From: Chloroflexota bacterium
GTDB taxonomy: Bacteria; Chloroflexota; Anaerolineae; Anaerolineales; Villigracilaceae
DNA length: 38,460 bases
Assembly: GCA_029782225.1 (NCBI GenBank)
Contig: JAKOVF010000319.1
Location: 1-38,460 of the forward strand
Direction of reading: 5' to 3'
Shown: positions 14,612-23,647 of the stretch, piece by piece
Layout of the letters: the number at the start of each line of letters is the position of its first letter
How positions within the stretch are numbered: position 1 is the first letter of the stretch
Program-made: the position numbers and the translations under genes
Notes under the pieces: model-generated
Databases searched by the model: none
Told to the model about the DNA's origin: nothing
What the model saw: the letters and a program-made list of their open reading frames with translations, nothing else

Positions 14612-16285
14612 ATGAAATTCAAATTTGCTGTCTCCGAAGCGAATCTTGTTCATGGGGTTGCTTTGCTAACCGCGGCGATGGGGGTGGTAAACGTCATTTC
14701 GGCGATCATGCCCTCAATGTATGGACGGTTGAAACTGCTCGAGCAATATTCGCCTCTGGGGATCAGCCGGGGTGGACATCTCACCTCGGCGCTGGCGGGG
14801 TTTGCCCTGCTGTTGCTTTCGGTCAGCCTCTGGCGGCGCAAACGAGTGGCCTGGCTGCTGACCCTCGTGATTCTGCTCGTTTCCATTCCGGCCCATCTCC
14901 TCAAAGGCCTGGATTACGAAGAGGCGACCCTGGCGGCTCTGCTCGCCGGCTTGCTGCTATATTTGCGTCCGCATTTCCATGCGCGCTCCGATGAGCCCTC
15001 GAATAAGCAGGGCCTGCAGACATTAGCAGCAGCCCTTGCCTTCACACTCATTTATGGCGTCGTTGGCTTCTACCTGCTCGACCGCCACTTCCAGGTCAAT
15101 TTTGGCTTCTGGGCAGCCGTACGCCAGACCATCGTGATGTTCACAGCGTTTTATGACCCTGGCTTGCAGCCGATCACAGGCTTTGGAAGGTATTTCGCAG
15201 CTTCCATCTATTTGGTCGGTGCAGTGACCGGCGGGTATGCATTGTTGATGATTCTTCGGCCAGTGCTTGCCCATCGTGCCGGTTCAACCGAGGATGAGCG
15301 CTCGCGTGCGTCGGAAATTGTCCGTGCCCACGGAAGAACCAGCCTCGCCCGCTACACCTTGTTCGAGGACAAGTTCTATTTTTTCAGTCCCGGTGGTTCC
15401 GTGATCGCTTATGTCGTTGAGAATCGCACTGCGTTGGCGCTTGGTGACCCCATTGGGCCCGCGGAGGATATCTCCCCGGCAATCACTGGCTTCCAGCAAT
15501 TATGCTCATCGAACGACTGGCTTCCAGTGTTTTACCAGGTGCTTCCTGATTATCTGCGCTGCTATGAAAACCTTGGCTTTGACGAAATCACGATTGGACG
15601 GGAGGCAATTGTCGAACTTGGGAAATTTACGCTGGAAGGAAGTGGAAACAAGACACTGCGCAATAGCTACAACAAAATGCTCAGGCTTGGTTATCACACG
15701 GAGGTCCTGCAGCCGCCGTATTCTGCCCGCATGTTGCGAGAGCTTGATTCCATCAGCGATGAATGGCTGACCAGCCGCGGCGTTTCGGAGCTGCGCTACT
15801 CTCTGGGCTGGTTCAACGAGGCTTATCTGAATACGTGTCCCGTTCTGCTGGTGCGTGATCGCGAGGGATTCATCGAAGCTTTTGCCAATATTGTGACAGA
15901 ATTTCAGGCGAACGAGGTCGCGGTTGACATGATGCGGTACCGCCGGGTCAGCGAGTCCGGACTGATGGACTTTTTGTTTGTTTCTCTGCTGCAATGGGCG
16001 CGCGAGCAAGGCTTTGCAGGCTTCAACCTGGGTCTCAGCGCGCTTTCCGGTGTTGGTGAACACTCAGAGGACCCCATCGTAGAACGCGCGCTGCGGTATA
16101 TTTATCGGAATATCAATCGTCTCTATAATTTTCAGGGACTGCATACTTTCAAGGAAAAGTTCCATCCTGTTTGGTCACCTCGCTATTTGATCTATCCCGG
16201 CCCACAGAATCTGCCTGCGATCAGCGCAGCCCTGGTGCGCGCCAACCTGGGCGGAGGGTTGCTATCCCTGCTTAGGAGGGATTAG
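14612..16285 (+). CDS. MprF-like membrane protein with DUF2156 (aminoacyl-phosphatidylglycerol synthase-type) domain
   Basis: The 557-residue product has an N-terminal membrane part with about six hydrophobic segments in the first 220 residues and a cytoplasmic C-terminal part that is DUF2156, the domain that transfers lysine or alanine from tRNA to phosphatidylglycerol in MprF. Visible elements are FSPGGSVIAYVVENRTALALGDP, MLRLGYHTEVL, DEWLTSRGVSELRYSLGWF and NRLYNFQGLHTFKEKF. It is shorter than classical MprF (about 850) because the flippase part is reduced. A role in modifying membrane lipid charge is likely, but the amino acid and lipid are unknown. AGGAG precedes the ATG at 14612. Confidence 0.8.
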   Translation: MKFKFAVSEANLVHGVALLTAAMGVVNVISAIMPSMYGRLKLLEQYSPLGISRGGHLTSALAGFALLLLSVSLWRRKRVAWLLTLVILLVSIPAHLLKGLDYEEATLAALLAGLLLYLRPHFHARSDEPSNKQGLQTLAAALAFTLIYGVVGFYLLDRHFQVNFGFWAAVRQTIVMFTAFYDPGLQPITGFGRYFAASIYLVGAVTGGYALLMILRPVLAHRAGSTEDERSRASEIVRAHGRTSLARYTLFEDKFYFFSPGGSVIAYVVENRTALALGDPIGPAEDISPAITGFQQLCSSNDWLPVFYQVLPDYLRCYENLGFDEITIGREAIVELGKFTLEGSGNKTLRNSYNKMLRLGYHTEVLQPPYSARMLRELDSISDEWLTSRGVSELRYSLGWFNEAYLNTCPVLLVRDREGFIEAFANIVTEFQANEVAVDMMRYRRVSESGLMDFLFVSLLQWAREQGFAGFNLGLSALSGVGEHSEDPIVERALRYIYRNINRLYNFQGLHTFKEKFHPVWSPRYLIYPGPQNLPAISAALVRANLGGGLLSLLRRD

Positions 16286-16352
16286 TTTCCTGTCCTTTGG
16301 AGTGAGGGGCAATACAGATGATGATATATGTAACATTGCAACGAGGAGTTCA

Positions 16353-17528
16353 ATGATGTTTGCTGATCGAGTGAATCACCTGGAAGCCGAGGGGGCGTAT
16401 GCCGTGCTGGCGCGTGCCCAGGAACTGGAACGACAGGGATGTGAAATCCTGCATCTCGAATTGGGCCAGCCCGATTTTCCGACACCGGAGAATATCAAGG
16501 CCAAAGGGATTCAGGCGATCCGCGAGAATCGCACGCATTACACAAATCCCTCAGGTATCCAACATTTCCGCGAGTTAATTGCGGAAGCGGCTGGGAGGCA
16601 GCGCGGACTCAATCTGTCACCGGATATGGTCGTGGTCGGACCCGGCTCAAAACCAGGTCTGTTTTTCCCGACCATGGCGCTGGTCCAGCCGGGCGATGAA
16701 GTGATCTACCCTGACCCGGGTTTTCCAACGTATTCAGCGATGATTGGTGCAGCGGGTGGCGTAGGAGTACCGATTCCTTTGTCGGAAGAGAATCAGTTCT
16801 CATTCGATCTGAATATCTTTGATCGGAAGATTTCGGATAAAACCAAACTCATCATTTTGAACTCGCCGGCCAATCCGACCGGAGGCGTGATTCCACTTGA
16901 TGATCTGAAGCACATTGCAGAAAAAGCCCAGAGATATGGCGCGTGGGTGCTTGCCGATGAAATCTATTCGCGTCTGGTTTACGATGGCCTGGAGACCGCG
17001 CCGAGCATTGCCTCGATTGATGGGATGTTGGAACGGACGGTCATTGCTGACGGATTCTCGAAAACTTTCGCAATGCCCGGATGGAGACTTGGTTATTCGA
17101 TTGCACCGGCTAAGCTGGCTGAACGCCTCGCTCTGCTGGTGACTCACTCGGTTGGCTCAACGGCGGAGTTCACGCAGTATGCGGGTATGGAAGGTATCAC
17201 GGGGCCGCAGGATTTTGTCGGCTCAATGATTGCGGAATACCAACGGCGGCGCGACCGCATGGTGGAGCTGGTCAACGCGATCCCGGGAGTCCACGCGCAG
17301 ACGCCGCAGGGCGCGTTCTATGTCTTTCCAAATATAAAGTCATTTGGGATCTCGTCGAAGGAGATTCAACGGCGGCTGCTCGAAGAAGCAGGCGTGGCCG
17401 TTTTGGCGGGAACAGATTTCGGGGCGGGTGGAAGCGGATATATCCGTCTGGCTTACGCAACTTCCATGGAAATCATTGAGCGGGCGATGGAAAAAATCGA
17501 TCGCTTCTTCCGCGCATTGTCATCCTGA
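16353..17528 (+). CDS. Class I/II pyridoxal-phosphate aminotransferase (aspartate aminotransferase-like)
   Basis: The 391-residue fold-type I enzyme has NSPANPTGG (170-178), ADEIYSRLVYD with the PLP-ring aspartate (D202), and the Schiff-base lysine K237 in GFSKTFAMPGWRLGY. The spectrum of AspC-like subgroup I gamma enzymes fits, but substrate choice is not certain. The start at 16353 follows GAGGAG. It ends tail to tail with thrB. The last codons and the stop lie inside a palindromic repeat (17518-17586), so the C terminus ALSS is encoded by repeat sequence. If it makes aspartate, it feeds the homoserine/threonine pathway of its neighbours. Confidence 0.88.
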   Translation: MMFADRVNHLEAEGAYAVLARAQELERQGCEILHLELGQPDFPTPENIKAKGIQAIRENRTHYTNPSGIQHFRELIAEAAGRQRGLNLSPDMVVVGPGSKPGLFFPTMALVQPGDEVIYPDPGFPTYSAMIGAAGGVGVPIPLSEENQFSFDLNIFDRKISDKTKLIILNSPANPTGGVIPLDDLKHIAEKAQRYGAWVLADEIYSRLVYDGLETAPSIASIDGMLERTVIADGFSKTFAMPGWRLGYSIAPAKLAERLALLVTHSVGSTAEFTQYAGMEGITGPQDFVGSMIAEYQRRRDRMVELVNAIPGVHAQTPQGAFYVFPNIKSFGISSKEIQRRLLEEAGVAVLAGTDFGAGGSGYIRLAYATSMEIIERAMEKIDRFFRALSS

Positions 17529-17586
17529 GCGGAGCGAACGATCTCTATGACGCCAATCAGACCCTTCGCTAGCGCCCAGAGTGACA
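17518..17586. repeat. Palindromic repeat, GTCATCCTGAGCG variant (copy 3)
   Basis: This imperfect palindrome has a left arm TGTCATCCTGAGCG plus GCGAA and a right arm TTCGC plus AGAGTGACA. It is a variant of the other copies in this segment and sits between two convergent genes. It supplies the TGA stop of the aminotransferase gene (17526-17528). Confidence 0.65.
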
Positions 17587-17590
17587 TGAA

Positions 17591-18478
17591 CTAATCCACC
17601 CGGTAAATCCCGCGGCTGCTGGGTTTCGTGATCAGGCCCCTGGCTTCGAAGCCTTCCTGCTGGATCGTGGACATAATGCTCGTCTTGGCCGCTTCCGCGT
17701 GTTCGGGCTTTACAAAGCAGATCAAGGCAGGACCGGCTCCGGAAAGTGCGACAGCTCCGAATTCCCTGGCTGTCTCGTAGGCCTTGATCGCTGCAGAGAT
17801 GTGGGGCAAACGATACGGTTGATGGATTTTGTCATCCATCACTTTTTGAAGTAGATCTAAATCGCCGTTCCGAAGTGCATCGATCACGAGCGGTGTACGG
17901 GCAATATTGAAGATGGCGTCGGCGCGTGAGTAGGTGGGCGGCAGGATGGCGCGGCCCGTCTGGGTCGTCCACTCCATCTCCGGTTTAACGATCACAATTG
18001 CCATCTCCGGAACTTCGTATCTGCGCCAGATAATTTCATGCTGTTCAATCACCGCGATCACCAGCCCGCCCAGCAGAGCCGGGCCGACGTTATCAGGGTG
18101 GCCTTCAATTTGGCTGGCGATCCTCAGCAGGCCATAGGTGCCCAGTGGACAGCCGAGCATTTCATTGGCGGCGAACAACCCGGACACGATCGCTGCCGCG
18201 CTTGACCCGATTCCGCTGCTCAGCAGAATATTGTTATGTGACCTGACTCTGACCCCCGTGAACTTCTTTCCGCAAAAATCATAGACCTGGATGAACGAAT
18301 TGGTCAGCAGGTTCTTGGGATAATTATTCAACTTGTGTGCATCTTCACCCGTGACTTCGTAGATCACTTCGTCGGCGGGCTCGAATGTCATTTCATTCCA
18401 TACGTCCAGCGCGAGGCCGAGACAATCAAACCCGGGACCGAGGTTGGCAGAGGTGGCAGGAACGCGGATTTTTAGCAT
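17591..18478 (-). CDS. thrB: Homoserine kinase
   Basis: ThrB phosphorylates homoserine to O-phosphohomoserine, the substrate of ThrC. The 295-residue GHMP-family kinase begins MLKIRVPATSANLGPGFD, carries the ATP loop SSGIGSSAAAIVSG (88-101) and SGAGPALICF in the C-terminal domain. I place the start at 18478 because a TATAAT box lies six bases before it; the longer open frame upstream runs through the repeat and has no homology. It faces thrC head to head across the repeat at 18497-18575, so the two pathway genes diverge. Confidence 0.93.
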   Translation of the reverse strand: MLKIRVPATSANLGPGFDCLGLALDVWNEMTFEPADEVIYEVTGEDAHKLNNYPKNLLTNSFIQVYDFCGKKFTGVRVRSHNNILLSSGIGSSAAAIVSGLFAANEMLGCPLGTYGLLRIASQIEGHPDNVGPALLGGLVIAVIEQHEIIWRRYEVPEMAIVIVKPEMEWTTQTGRAILPPTYSRADAIFNIARTPLVIDALRNGDLDLLQKVMDDKIHQPYRLPHISAAIKAYETAREFGAVALSGAGPALICFVKPEHAEAAKTSIMSTIQQEGFEARGLITKPSSRGIYRVD

Positions 18479-18484
18479 GGGGAC

Positions 18485-18490
18485 ATTATA
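18485..18490 (-). promoter_or_regulatory. TATAAT box of a leaderless promoter (thrB)
   Basis: TATAAT on the minus strand is followed by six bases (GTCCCC) and the ATG at 18478. There is no Shine-Dalgarno. The repeat at 18497 begins seven bases upstream of this box, so any minus-35 element lies inside the repeat. Confidence 0.65.
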
Positions 18491-18496
18491 ATTTAC

Positions 18497-18575
18497 TGTC
18501 ATTGCGAGCGAAGCGAAGTAATCTCCTCCGAAACATGGAGATTGCTTCGTCGGCAATGCCTTCCTCGCAATGACA
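18497..18575. repeat. Palindromic intergenic repeat, GTCATTGCGAG type (copy 4)
   Basis: The element begins TGTCATTGCGAGCGAAGCG and ends TTCCTCGCAATGACA, with inner halves AAGTAATCTCC and GGAGATTGCTTCG. It fills the gap between divergent thrB and thrC, so the minus-35 region of thrB and the leader of thrC lie in or beside it. Confidence 0.82.
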
Positions 18576-18590
18576 GAATACGGAGTCATC

Positions 18591-19622
18591 ATGACCTATC
18601 AAGGCGTTTTACGTCGTTATGGAAATTTGCTTGATCTACCTGCACATACAAAGGCAGTTACCCTGCTGGAAGGGGATACGCCTCTCATTCCCATGCCGCG
18701 TTTGGGCAGGGAATTAGATTGCGAGTTGTACGTGAAATTTGAAGGCTTGAATCCAACCGGCTCATTCAAGGACCGCGGGATGACCGCGGCCATCAGCGAA
18801 GCCATTGGCCGCGGCGCAGAGACAGTGATTTGCGCCTCGACCGGGAACACAGCTGCTTCTGCTGCGGCCTACGCGGCGCGAGCAGGGCTGCGGGCGATCG
18901 TGCTGATTCCAGAGGGAAAGGTCGCAGTGGGAAAATTGGCAGGTGCAATTGCATACGGCGCGGAAGTCATTCAGCTCCAGGGTTCGTTCGACGATGCGCT
19001 ATCGCTGGTCGTGGAGATCACACAGAAGACGCCGATTGCGCTGGTGAATTCCATCAATCCGTTCCGCATCGAAGGACAGAAAACCGCGGCATTCGAAATT
19101 TGCGATGTACTCAGCAGCGCGCCCGATTGGTTATGCCTGCCTGTAGGCAACGCCGGGAATATCACATCTTATTGGGCAGGCTTCAGGCAATACCAGAAAG
19201 GATTACCGCGTATTCTCGGTGTACAGGCAGAGGGGGCGGCCCCGCTGGTGCTGGGTCATCCTGTTGAAAAGCCTGAGACCGTCGCGACCGCCATTCGCAT
19301 TGGGAAGCCAGCGCGCGGCGAGCAGGCTCTGGAGGCCGCTCAGGAATCAAAGGGCAAAATCATCGCCGTGTCGGACGCGGAGATCCTATCCGCGCAAAGA
19401 ATCCTTGCCGGTGAAGGCGTTTGGGTCGAGCCGGCCTCCGCAGCGGGAATTGCGGGGCTTATCGCAGAGACGAACCAGGGCTCATCGGCGGCCAAAGGAA
19501 AAAAAGTCGTTGCCATTTGCACAGGCCATGGCCTGAAGGATCCGTCCATTGTGACGGAATCGTTTGCCTCTCCCAGGGTCATTCCTTCGCGTTATGAAGC
19601 CTTGATCGAGGTTATTCAATAA
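18591..19622 (+). CDS. thrC: Threonine synthase
   Basis: ThrC converts O-phosphohomoserine to threonine with pyridoxal phosphate. The 343-residue fold-type II enzyme shows LLEGDTPLIPMPRLG, the Schiff-base lysine K60 in PTGSFKDRGM, and CASTGNTAASAAAYAARAG, which cradles the cofactor phosphate. The short N terminus is that of the class II, plant/bacterial short form. The start at 18591 has CGGAG upstream; an ATG 21 bases earlier lies in the repeat and is unlikely. The DUF62 gene begins one base after its stop, so the genes are one transcription unit. Confidence 0.93.
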   Translation: MTYQGVLRRYGNLLDLPAHTKAVTLLEGDTPLIPMPRLGRELDCELYVKFEGLNPTGSFKDRGMTAAISEAIGRGAETVICASTGNTAASAAAYAARAGLRAIVLIPEGKVAVGKLAGAIAYGAEVIQLQGSFDDALSLVVEITQKTPIALVNSINPFRIEGQKTAAFEICDVLSSAPDWLCLPVGNAGNITSYWAGFRQYQKGLPRILGVQAEGAAPLVLGHPVEKPETVATAIRIGKPARGEQALEAAQESKGKIIAVSDAEILSAQRILAGEGVWVEPASAAGIAGLIAETNQGSSAAKGKKVVAICTGHGLKDPSIVTESFASPRVIPSRYEALIEVIQ

Positions 19623-19623
19623 C

Positions 19624-20418
19624 ATGCCAGTCATTTCACTTATCACCGATTTCGGTATTCGAAGTGGATTTGTGGGTGTGATGAAGGGCGTCATCTACAG
19701 GATCGCGCCTGAGGCGAAGATCGTTGATATCAGCCATAGTATTGCCGCACAGGATATTCGGGAAGGCGCGTTCGCCCTCTGGCGTGCGTATTCATTTTTC
19801 CCGCCGAGCACCATTCATGTGTACGTGGTTGACCCTGGCGTTGGCACACAGCGACGAGCGCTTGCAGCGCACATTGGTGAAAATTATTTTGTCGGACCGG
19901 ACAACGGTCTGCTCACGCCGATCATCGAAGACGCCGAAGGACGCGGTCGGAAGATTGAGTTTGTAAAACTCGATAATCCCAGGTTCTTTCTGCCCAAAGT
20001 AAGCCATACCTTCCACGGCCGTGACATCTTTGCACCCGTAGCCGCGCATCTGGCGAGTGGAGTCGCCCTGGCCGAACTAGGGACGCCGGTCAGTGACCCG
20101 GTCCGTGTCCAGGTGCCGAAGCCGGAGAAGACGTTGGACGGCTGGCGCGCCCATGTGACCTTGATCGACACGTTTGGCAATCTCACCACGGACCTGCCGT
20201 TCTCTACGCTTCAAAACCGGACCGATATTCTGCTGCGCCTTCGAGGGGCCGAGATCCACGGGATCGCTGAATCCTACGGCCACAAACGGCCCGGCGACCT
20301 GGTCGCCGTTGTAGACAGCGAGGATTTCGTTGAGATCGCGGTGGTCAACGGCAGCGCGGTTGAAAAGTTGGGGGCGAAAGTGGGCGATGACGTGGATGTG
20401 ATAATCCCTTCGCCTTGA
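19624..20418 (+). CDS. SAM hydrolase / SAM hydroxide adenosyltransferase (DUF62)
   Basis: The 264-residue protein belongs to the DUF62 (duf-62) family related to fluorinase and chlorinase. Family enzymes with the Asp-Arg-His water-activating set split S-adenosylmethionine into adenosine and methionine. Key motifs are LITDFG (with D9), VVDPGVGTQRR (D70, R77), GPDNGLLTP and HTFHGRDIFAP (H131), so hydrolysis rather than halogenation is likely. It begins one base after thrC and is followed closely by an ECF S-component gene. The context suggests a link between SAM breakdown and ECF-mediated uptake. The link is inference. Confidence 0.88.
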   Translation: MPVISLITDFGIRSGFVGVMKGVIYRIAPEAKIVDISHSIAAQDIREGAFALWRAYSFFPPSTIHVYVVDPGVGTQRRALAAHIGENYFVGPDNGLLTPIIEDAEGRGRKIEFVKLDNPRFFLPKVSHTFHGRDIFAPVAAHLASGVALAELGTPVSDPVRVQVPKPEKTLDGWRAHVTLIDTFGNLTTDLPFSTLQNRTDILLRLRGAEIHGIAESYGHKRPGDLVAVVDSEDFVEIAVVNGSAVEKLGAKVGDDVDVIIPSP

Positions 20419-20459
20419 GCGGAATTAAGGCTTACACTGTACCCGAAAGCCAGGACTCA

Positions 20460-21011
20460 ATGACAGAACCTGTGACGACATGGCAATTTGGAACTCGTGA
20501 GATTAAATACGGTGCAATCGGGGCCGTGCTGTATGGTGTGTTTTCCTGGGCCTCGAACATCTTCCCGCTGCCCGTTGTAGGGAACATAACCTTCCGCCCG
20601 GCAGTGGCAGTCCTGATCTTCTTTGGCACTGCCTATGGTCCCTGGGTGGGACTTCTGACCGGTCTCCTGGGCAACACGCTGGGTGATTGGGTTACAGGTT
20701 GGGGCTTTTCCTGGCATGTAAGTTTGGGACATGGCTTGATGGGTATGATTCCCGGATTGGTATCCACGACGATCAGCGATTTCCGCGCCGTGCACGACAT
20801 CCTCAAGGCGATCGGTTGGGGTGCGGCCGGCCTCGGCGTGGGCAGACTGTTTGCGGCACTCATGGAGATATTTGTCAGCGGGGCCGATCTCCAGACGGCG
20901 CTCGTCAACTATTTCCTGCCGGCGTTTCTTGGTGACCTCTTGATGATGGCCTTATTTCTGCCGATCCTGATGATCACATTCGCGTCTGTTGCTGCACATC
21001 GAGCCCGGTGA
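20460..21011 (+). CDS. ECF transporter S component (first of two paralogs)
   Basis: The 183-residue hydrophobic protein has about five to six membrane segments and is the substrate-binding subunit of an energy-coupling factor transporter. Its core matches the second S component in this operon: ITFRPAVAVLIFFGTAYGPW and GLLGNTLGDWVTGWGFS. The frame is open to a TTG at 20415, overlapping the DUF62 stop, but I prefer the ATG at 20460 (MTEPVTTWQFGTRE), which has AGGA eight bases upstream and aligns with the paralog. The vitamin or metabolite is unknown; neighbours suggest methionine- or nucleoside-related substrates. Confidence 0.78.
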   Translation: MTEPVTTWQFGTREIKYGAIGAVLYGVFSWASNIFPLPVVGNITFRPAVAVLIFFGTAYGPWVGLLTGLLGNTLGDWVTGWGFSWHVSLGHGLMGMIPGLVSTTISDFRAVHDILKAIGWGAAGLGVGRLFAALMEIFVSGADLQTALVNYFLPAFLGDLLMMALFLPILMITFASVAAHRAR

Positions 21012-21035
21012 TGGTTGAGGCGAATAATCTTGGTG

Positions 21036-21041
21036 TAAAAT
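21036..21041 (+). promoter_or_regulatory. Minus-10 box of a possible leaderless promoter (ECF ATPase)
   Basis: TAAAAT is followed by six bases (AGCCCC) and a GTG start at 21048. The layout equals that of the TATAAT-N6-ATG genes, but the start codon is GTG. It would let the ATPase be made independently of the upstream thrC unit. Confidence 0.5.
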
Positions 21042-21047
21042 AGCCCC

Positions 21048-22667
21048 GTGAATTCCATTGATCCCCTCGTCGTTGAAAACCTATCTTTCCGCTATCGAGA
21101 CCGCCGGGGTGCGGCCATCCAGGACATTTCTTTTACGGCAAACCAGGGTGAGATTCTACTCATTGCCGGTGCGAGTGGGTGTGGCAAAACGACTCTGATC
21201 CGCTGCGTCAATGGCCTCATTCCTCGCTCCTACAAAGGGGAAATCAATGGGCGTATCCTCATTATGGGGGAAGAAACCGCCAGGTTAAAACTTTCCGAGA
21301 TTTCACAAAGAGTTGGGACCGTTTTACAAGACCCTGAGCGCCAGATTCTAGGCACCAGGGTGCTCAATGAAGTCGCTTTCGGTCTGGAAAACCTGAATGT
21401 CCGGCGTGAGGAGATCATTGAGCGCGCCGATGAAGCGCTTCGCTTTCTGAAGATTCCGCATTTGCGCGATCGCGAAACCTTCCAGCTTTCCGGGGGCGAA
21501 AAACAGAAAGTTGCTTTAGCTGGCGTGCTTGCCATGCGTCCATCCATTCTGCTGCTTGATGAACCCCTGGCAAGCCTGGACCCGGCCAGCGCGCAGGATA
21601 CACTGGATACAGTCCGCTATCTGGCAGATCAGGGAATGACCGTGCTGATGGTCGAGCACCGCGTGGAGGATGTTCTGCGAATCCGACCTGAGCGCGTGAT
21701 GTTCATGAGCGAAGGACAAATCCGCTACCTGGGGAGTCTTGAGGGGTTATCAAAAGAAGTGAACTATCGCGAAGTGAAACTACCTGCAGAGCAGATCGTT
21801 GAGCGCGCGCGGCATGACCCTCCTCCCGTGGAGATAAAAATCCTGCCAAGCGTATCCAGAAACGGCTCCGAAGAAGACACGCTGGTCCGTTTTGAAAACG
21901 TTGACTTTGGCTATGAATCTGGCGTTGATGTTTTGCACGGGATTAATCTGGAAATCAAGCGCGGTGATGTCATCGCTGTGCTTGGTCCCAACGGAGCCGG
22001 CAAAACGACTTTTGTGAAGCATGCGATCGGGCTGCTCAAGCCAAAATCCGGACGTGTGCTCGTCAGCGGACAGGATACCCGTCATGCCAGTGTGGCTCAG
22101 ATCGCACGCACTCTGGGCTATGTGTTCCAGAGTCCGAGCCATATGCTGTTTGCCTCCACCGTTCGGGAGGAACTGGCTTTCGGCCCGACGAACATGAAGC
22201 ATCCCAAGCACACGGTGGAACAGGAGGTGAAAGAGGCCCTGAGAATTGTGAACCTTTCTGATAAAGAGCAGGACCCGCCGCTGGCCCTTTCATTCGGCCA
22301 GCAGAAGCGCGTCAGCATTGCGGCCATCCTCGCCATGCAGTCTCGCATCCTTGTGATGGACGAGCCCACCGCCGGGCAGGATTATCAGAACTATATGAAC
22401 TTTATGGACTCGATCCTGCAAATGCCTACCTTCGAGGCCATTCTGTTCATTACCCATGACGTGGATCTCGCCGTGATCTATGCCAACCGTGTTCTGATGA
22501 TTTCCGACGGAAGACTCATTGCCGATGGAAAACCGCAGGATGTGCTGCGCGATTTCGACCGACTCAAAGCCAACCGCCTCGTCCCGACCTCGCTGCTGGA
22601 TCTCAATTTGAAGCGACTCAGCACAACCGGCCGGTTCATGAGGGCCGAAGCGTTGGCCCATATCTAA
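21048..22667 (+). CDS. ECF transporter ATPase, two nucleotide-binding domains fused (EcfA-EcfA')
   Basis: The 539-residue protein contains both ATPase subunits of an ECF transporter in one chain. Domain 1 has Walker A GASGCGKTT (41-49), signature LSGGE (147-151) and Walker B ILLLDEP. Domain 2 has GPNGAGKTT (313-321), a slightly altered signature LSFGQ (414-418) and Walker B ILVMDEP. The two sites therefore differ in signature. The start is a GTG without Shine-Dalgarno, six bases after a minus-10 box. It is followed 14 bases later by the second S component. Fused forms are known in several phyla. Confidence 0.92.
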   Translation: MNSIDPLVVENLSFRYRDRRGAAIQDISFTANQGEILLIAGASGCGKTTLIRCVNGLIPRSYKGEINGRILIMGEETARLKLSEISQRVGTVLQDPERQILGTRVLNEVAFGLENLNVRREEIIERADEALRFLKIPHLRDRETFQLSGGEKQKVALAGVLAMRPSILLLDEPLASLDPASAQDTLDTVRYLADQGMTVLMVEHRVEDVLRIRPERVMFMSEGQIRYLGSLEGLSKEVNYREVKLPAEQIVERARHDPPPVEIKILPSVSRNGSEEDTLVRFENVDFGYESGVDVLHGINLEIKRGDVIAVLGPNGAGKTTFVKHAIGLLKPKSGRVLVSGQDTRHASVAQIARTLGYVFQSPSHMLFASTVREELAFGPTNMKHPKHTVEQEVKEALRIVNLSDKEQDPPLALSFGQQKRVSIAAILAMQSRILVMDEPTAGQDYQNYMNFMDSILQMPTFEAILFITHDVDLAVIYANRVLMISDGRLIADGKPQDVLRDFDRLKANRLVPTSLLDLNLKRLSTTGRFMRAEALAHI

Positions 22668-22681
22668 AGAGGAGATTAGAA

Positions 22682-23635
22682 ATGGACAAGAGGCTTGCAA
22701 ACATCTCGATTTCACTCGTCGTTATTCTCGCTTTCTTTGCCCTGGTCATGTTTGTCCTCGGCAAGGGACAGGCTCAGGAAGGTGCGCTTTTTAATTTCTC
22801 CGTTGATCAGGCGACCGTTGTGCTGCGCTTCGTTTTCGTCGTGATTGGTCTGCTGATCGTCTTTGGTGTCTATTATTTCACCAGAGAGAACGCGGCCTGG
22901 GAAGTTGGCACGCGCCAGGTCGTATGGATGGGTATTGGCGCGGCGCTGTACGCGATCTTTTCCTACATGTTTAATGGCACGGTCTTCGTCGTGCCGTCCG
23001 TGAGCCAGGTTGCCCTGCGTCCCGCCATCGCAATCCCGATGTTCTTCGGATACGCCTTTGGCCCCGTGGTTGGATTCTTTACGGGCGCGGTCGGCAACAT
23101 GTTCGGCGATGCATTGACCGGCTTTGGCCTATCCCCGCAGTGGAGCATCGGCAACGGCCTGATCGGTTTCATTGCCGGTCTGTGGATGCTCTTCAAGGAC
23201 CGCAAGCAGAGCATGAATACAGTTTTGTATGTCAGCGGTGCGCTGGTTCTTTTGGCTGCGGTTCTCTACTTCCTGAACCGCAACGTGCCGAACATGCTCT
23301 TCTTCGACCCGGCCAACAACATCTTTGGTGACGCGACCATTTCAATTTTTGCCGGTATTTCCATCGTGGTGGGTTTCATCCTCGTTGTCGCAGTGAGGTT
23401 CCTGTTTGCGTCGAATGAAAACGTTGCGGCTGCTGTGACCTGGGGCATGCTGGGCAACCTGCTTGGTCTGCTCTTCGCGGCCCTTGCGGACATTTTCATC
23501 AATGGTCTAAGCCTGGCCGCAACCATCGTTGGGCAATACCTGCCTGCAGCCGGACCGAACCTGATCTTCGCTGCCATCCTCGTGCCGCTCCTGGTAGCCG
23601 CCTACGCTGCGGTTCAGAGACAATCCGGACGATAG
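22682..23635 (+). CDS. ECF transporter S component (second paralog, with extra membrane segments)
   Basis: The 317-residue protein shares its central core with the S component at 20460: VALRPAIAIPMFFGYAFGP and GAVGNMFGDALTGFGLSP. The C-terminal part is also alike: LLFAALADIFINGLSL versus RLFAALMEIFVSGADL. It has about 75 extra N-terminal residues with two hydrophobic segments (7-29 and 48-66) and an enlarged middle region, making it longer than typical S components (about 180-220). GAGGAG precedes the ATG. Two paralogous S components beside one ATPase and T component suggest either two related substrates or a heteromeric arrangement. The substrate is unknown. Confidence 0.78.
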   Translation: MDKRLANISISLVVILAFFALVMFVLGKGQAQEGALFNFSVDQATVVLRFVFVVIGLLIVFGVYYFTRENAAWEVGTRQVVWMGIGAALYAIFSYMFNGTVFVVPSVSQVALRPAIAIPMFFGYAFGPVVGFFTGAVGNMFGDALTGFGLSPQWSIGNGLIGFIAGLWMLFKDRKQSMNTVLYVSGALVLLAAVLYFLNRNVPNMLFFDPANNIFGDATISIFAGISIVVGFILVVAVRFLFASNENVAAAVTWGMLGNLLGLLFAALADIFINGLSLAATIVGQYLPAAGPNLIFAAILVPLLVAAYAAVQRQSGR

Positions 23636-23647
23636 TTTTGTTTTGTG

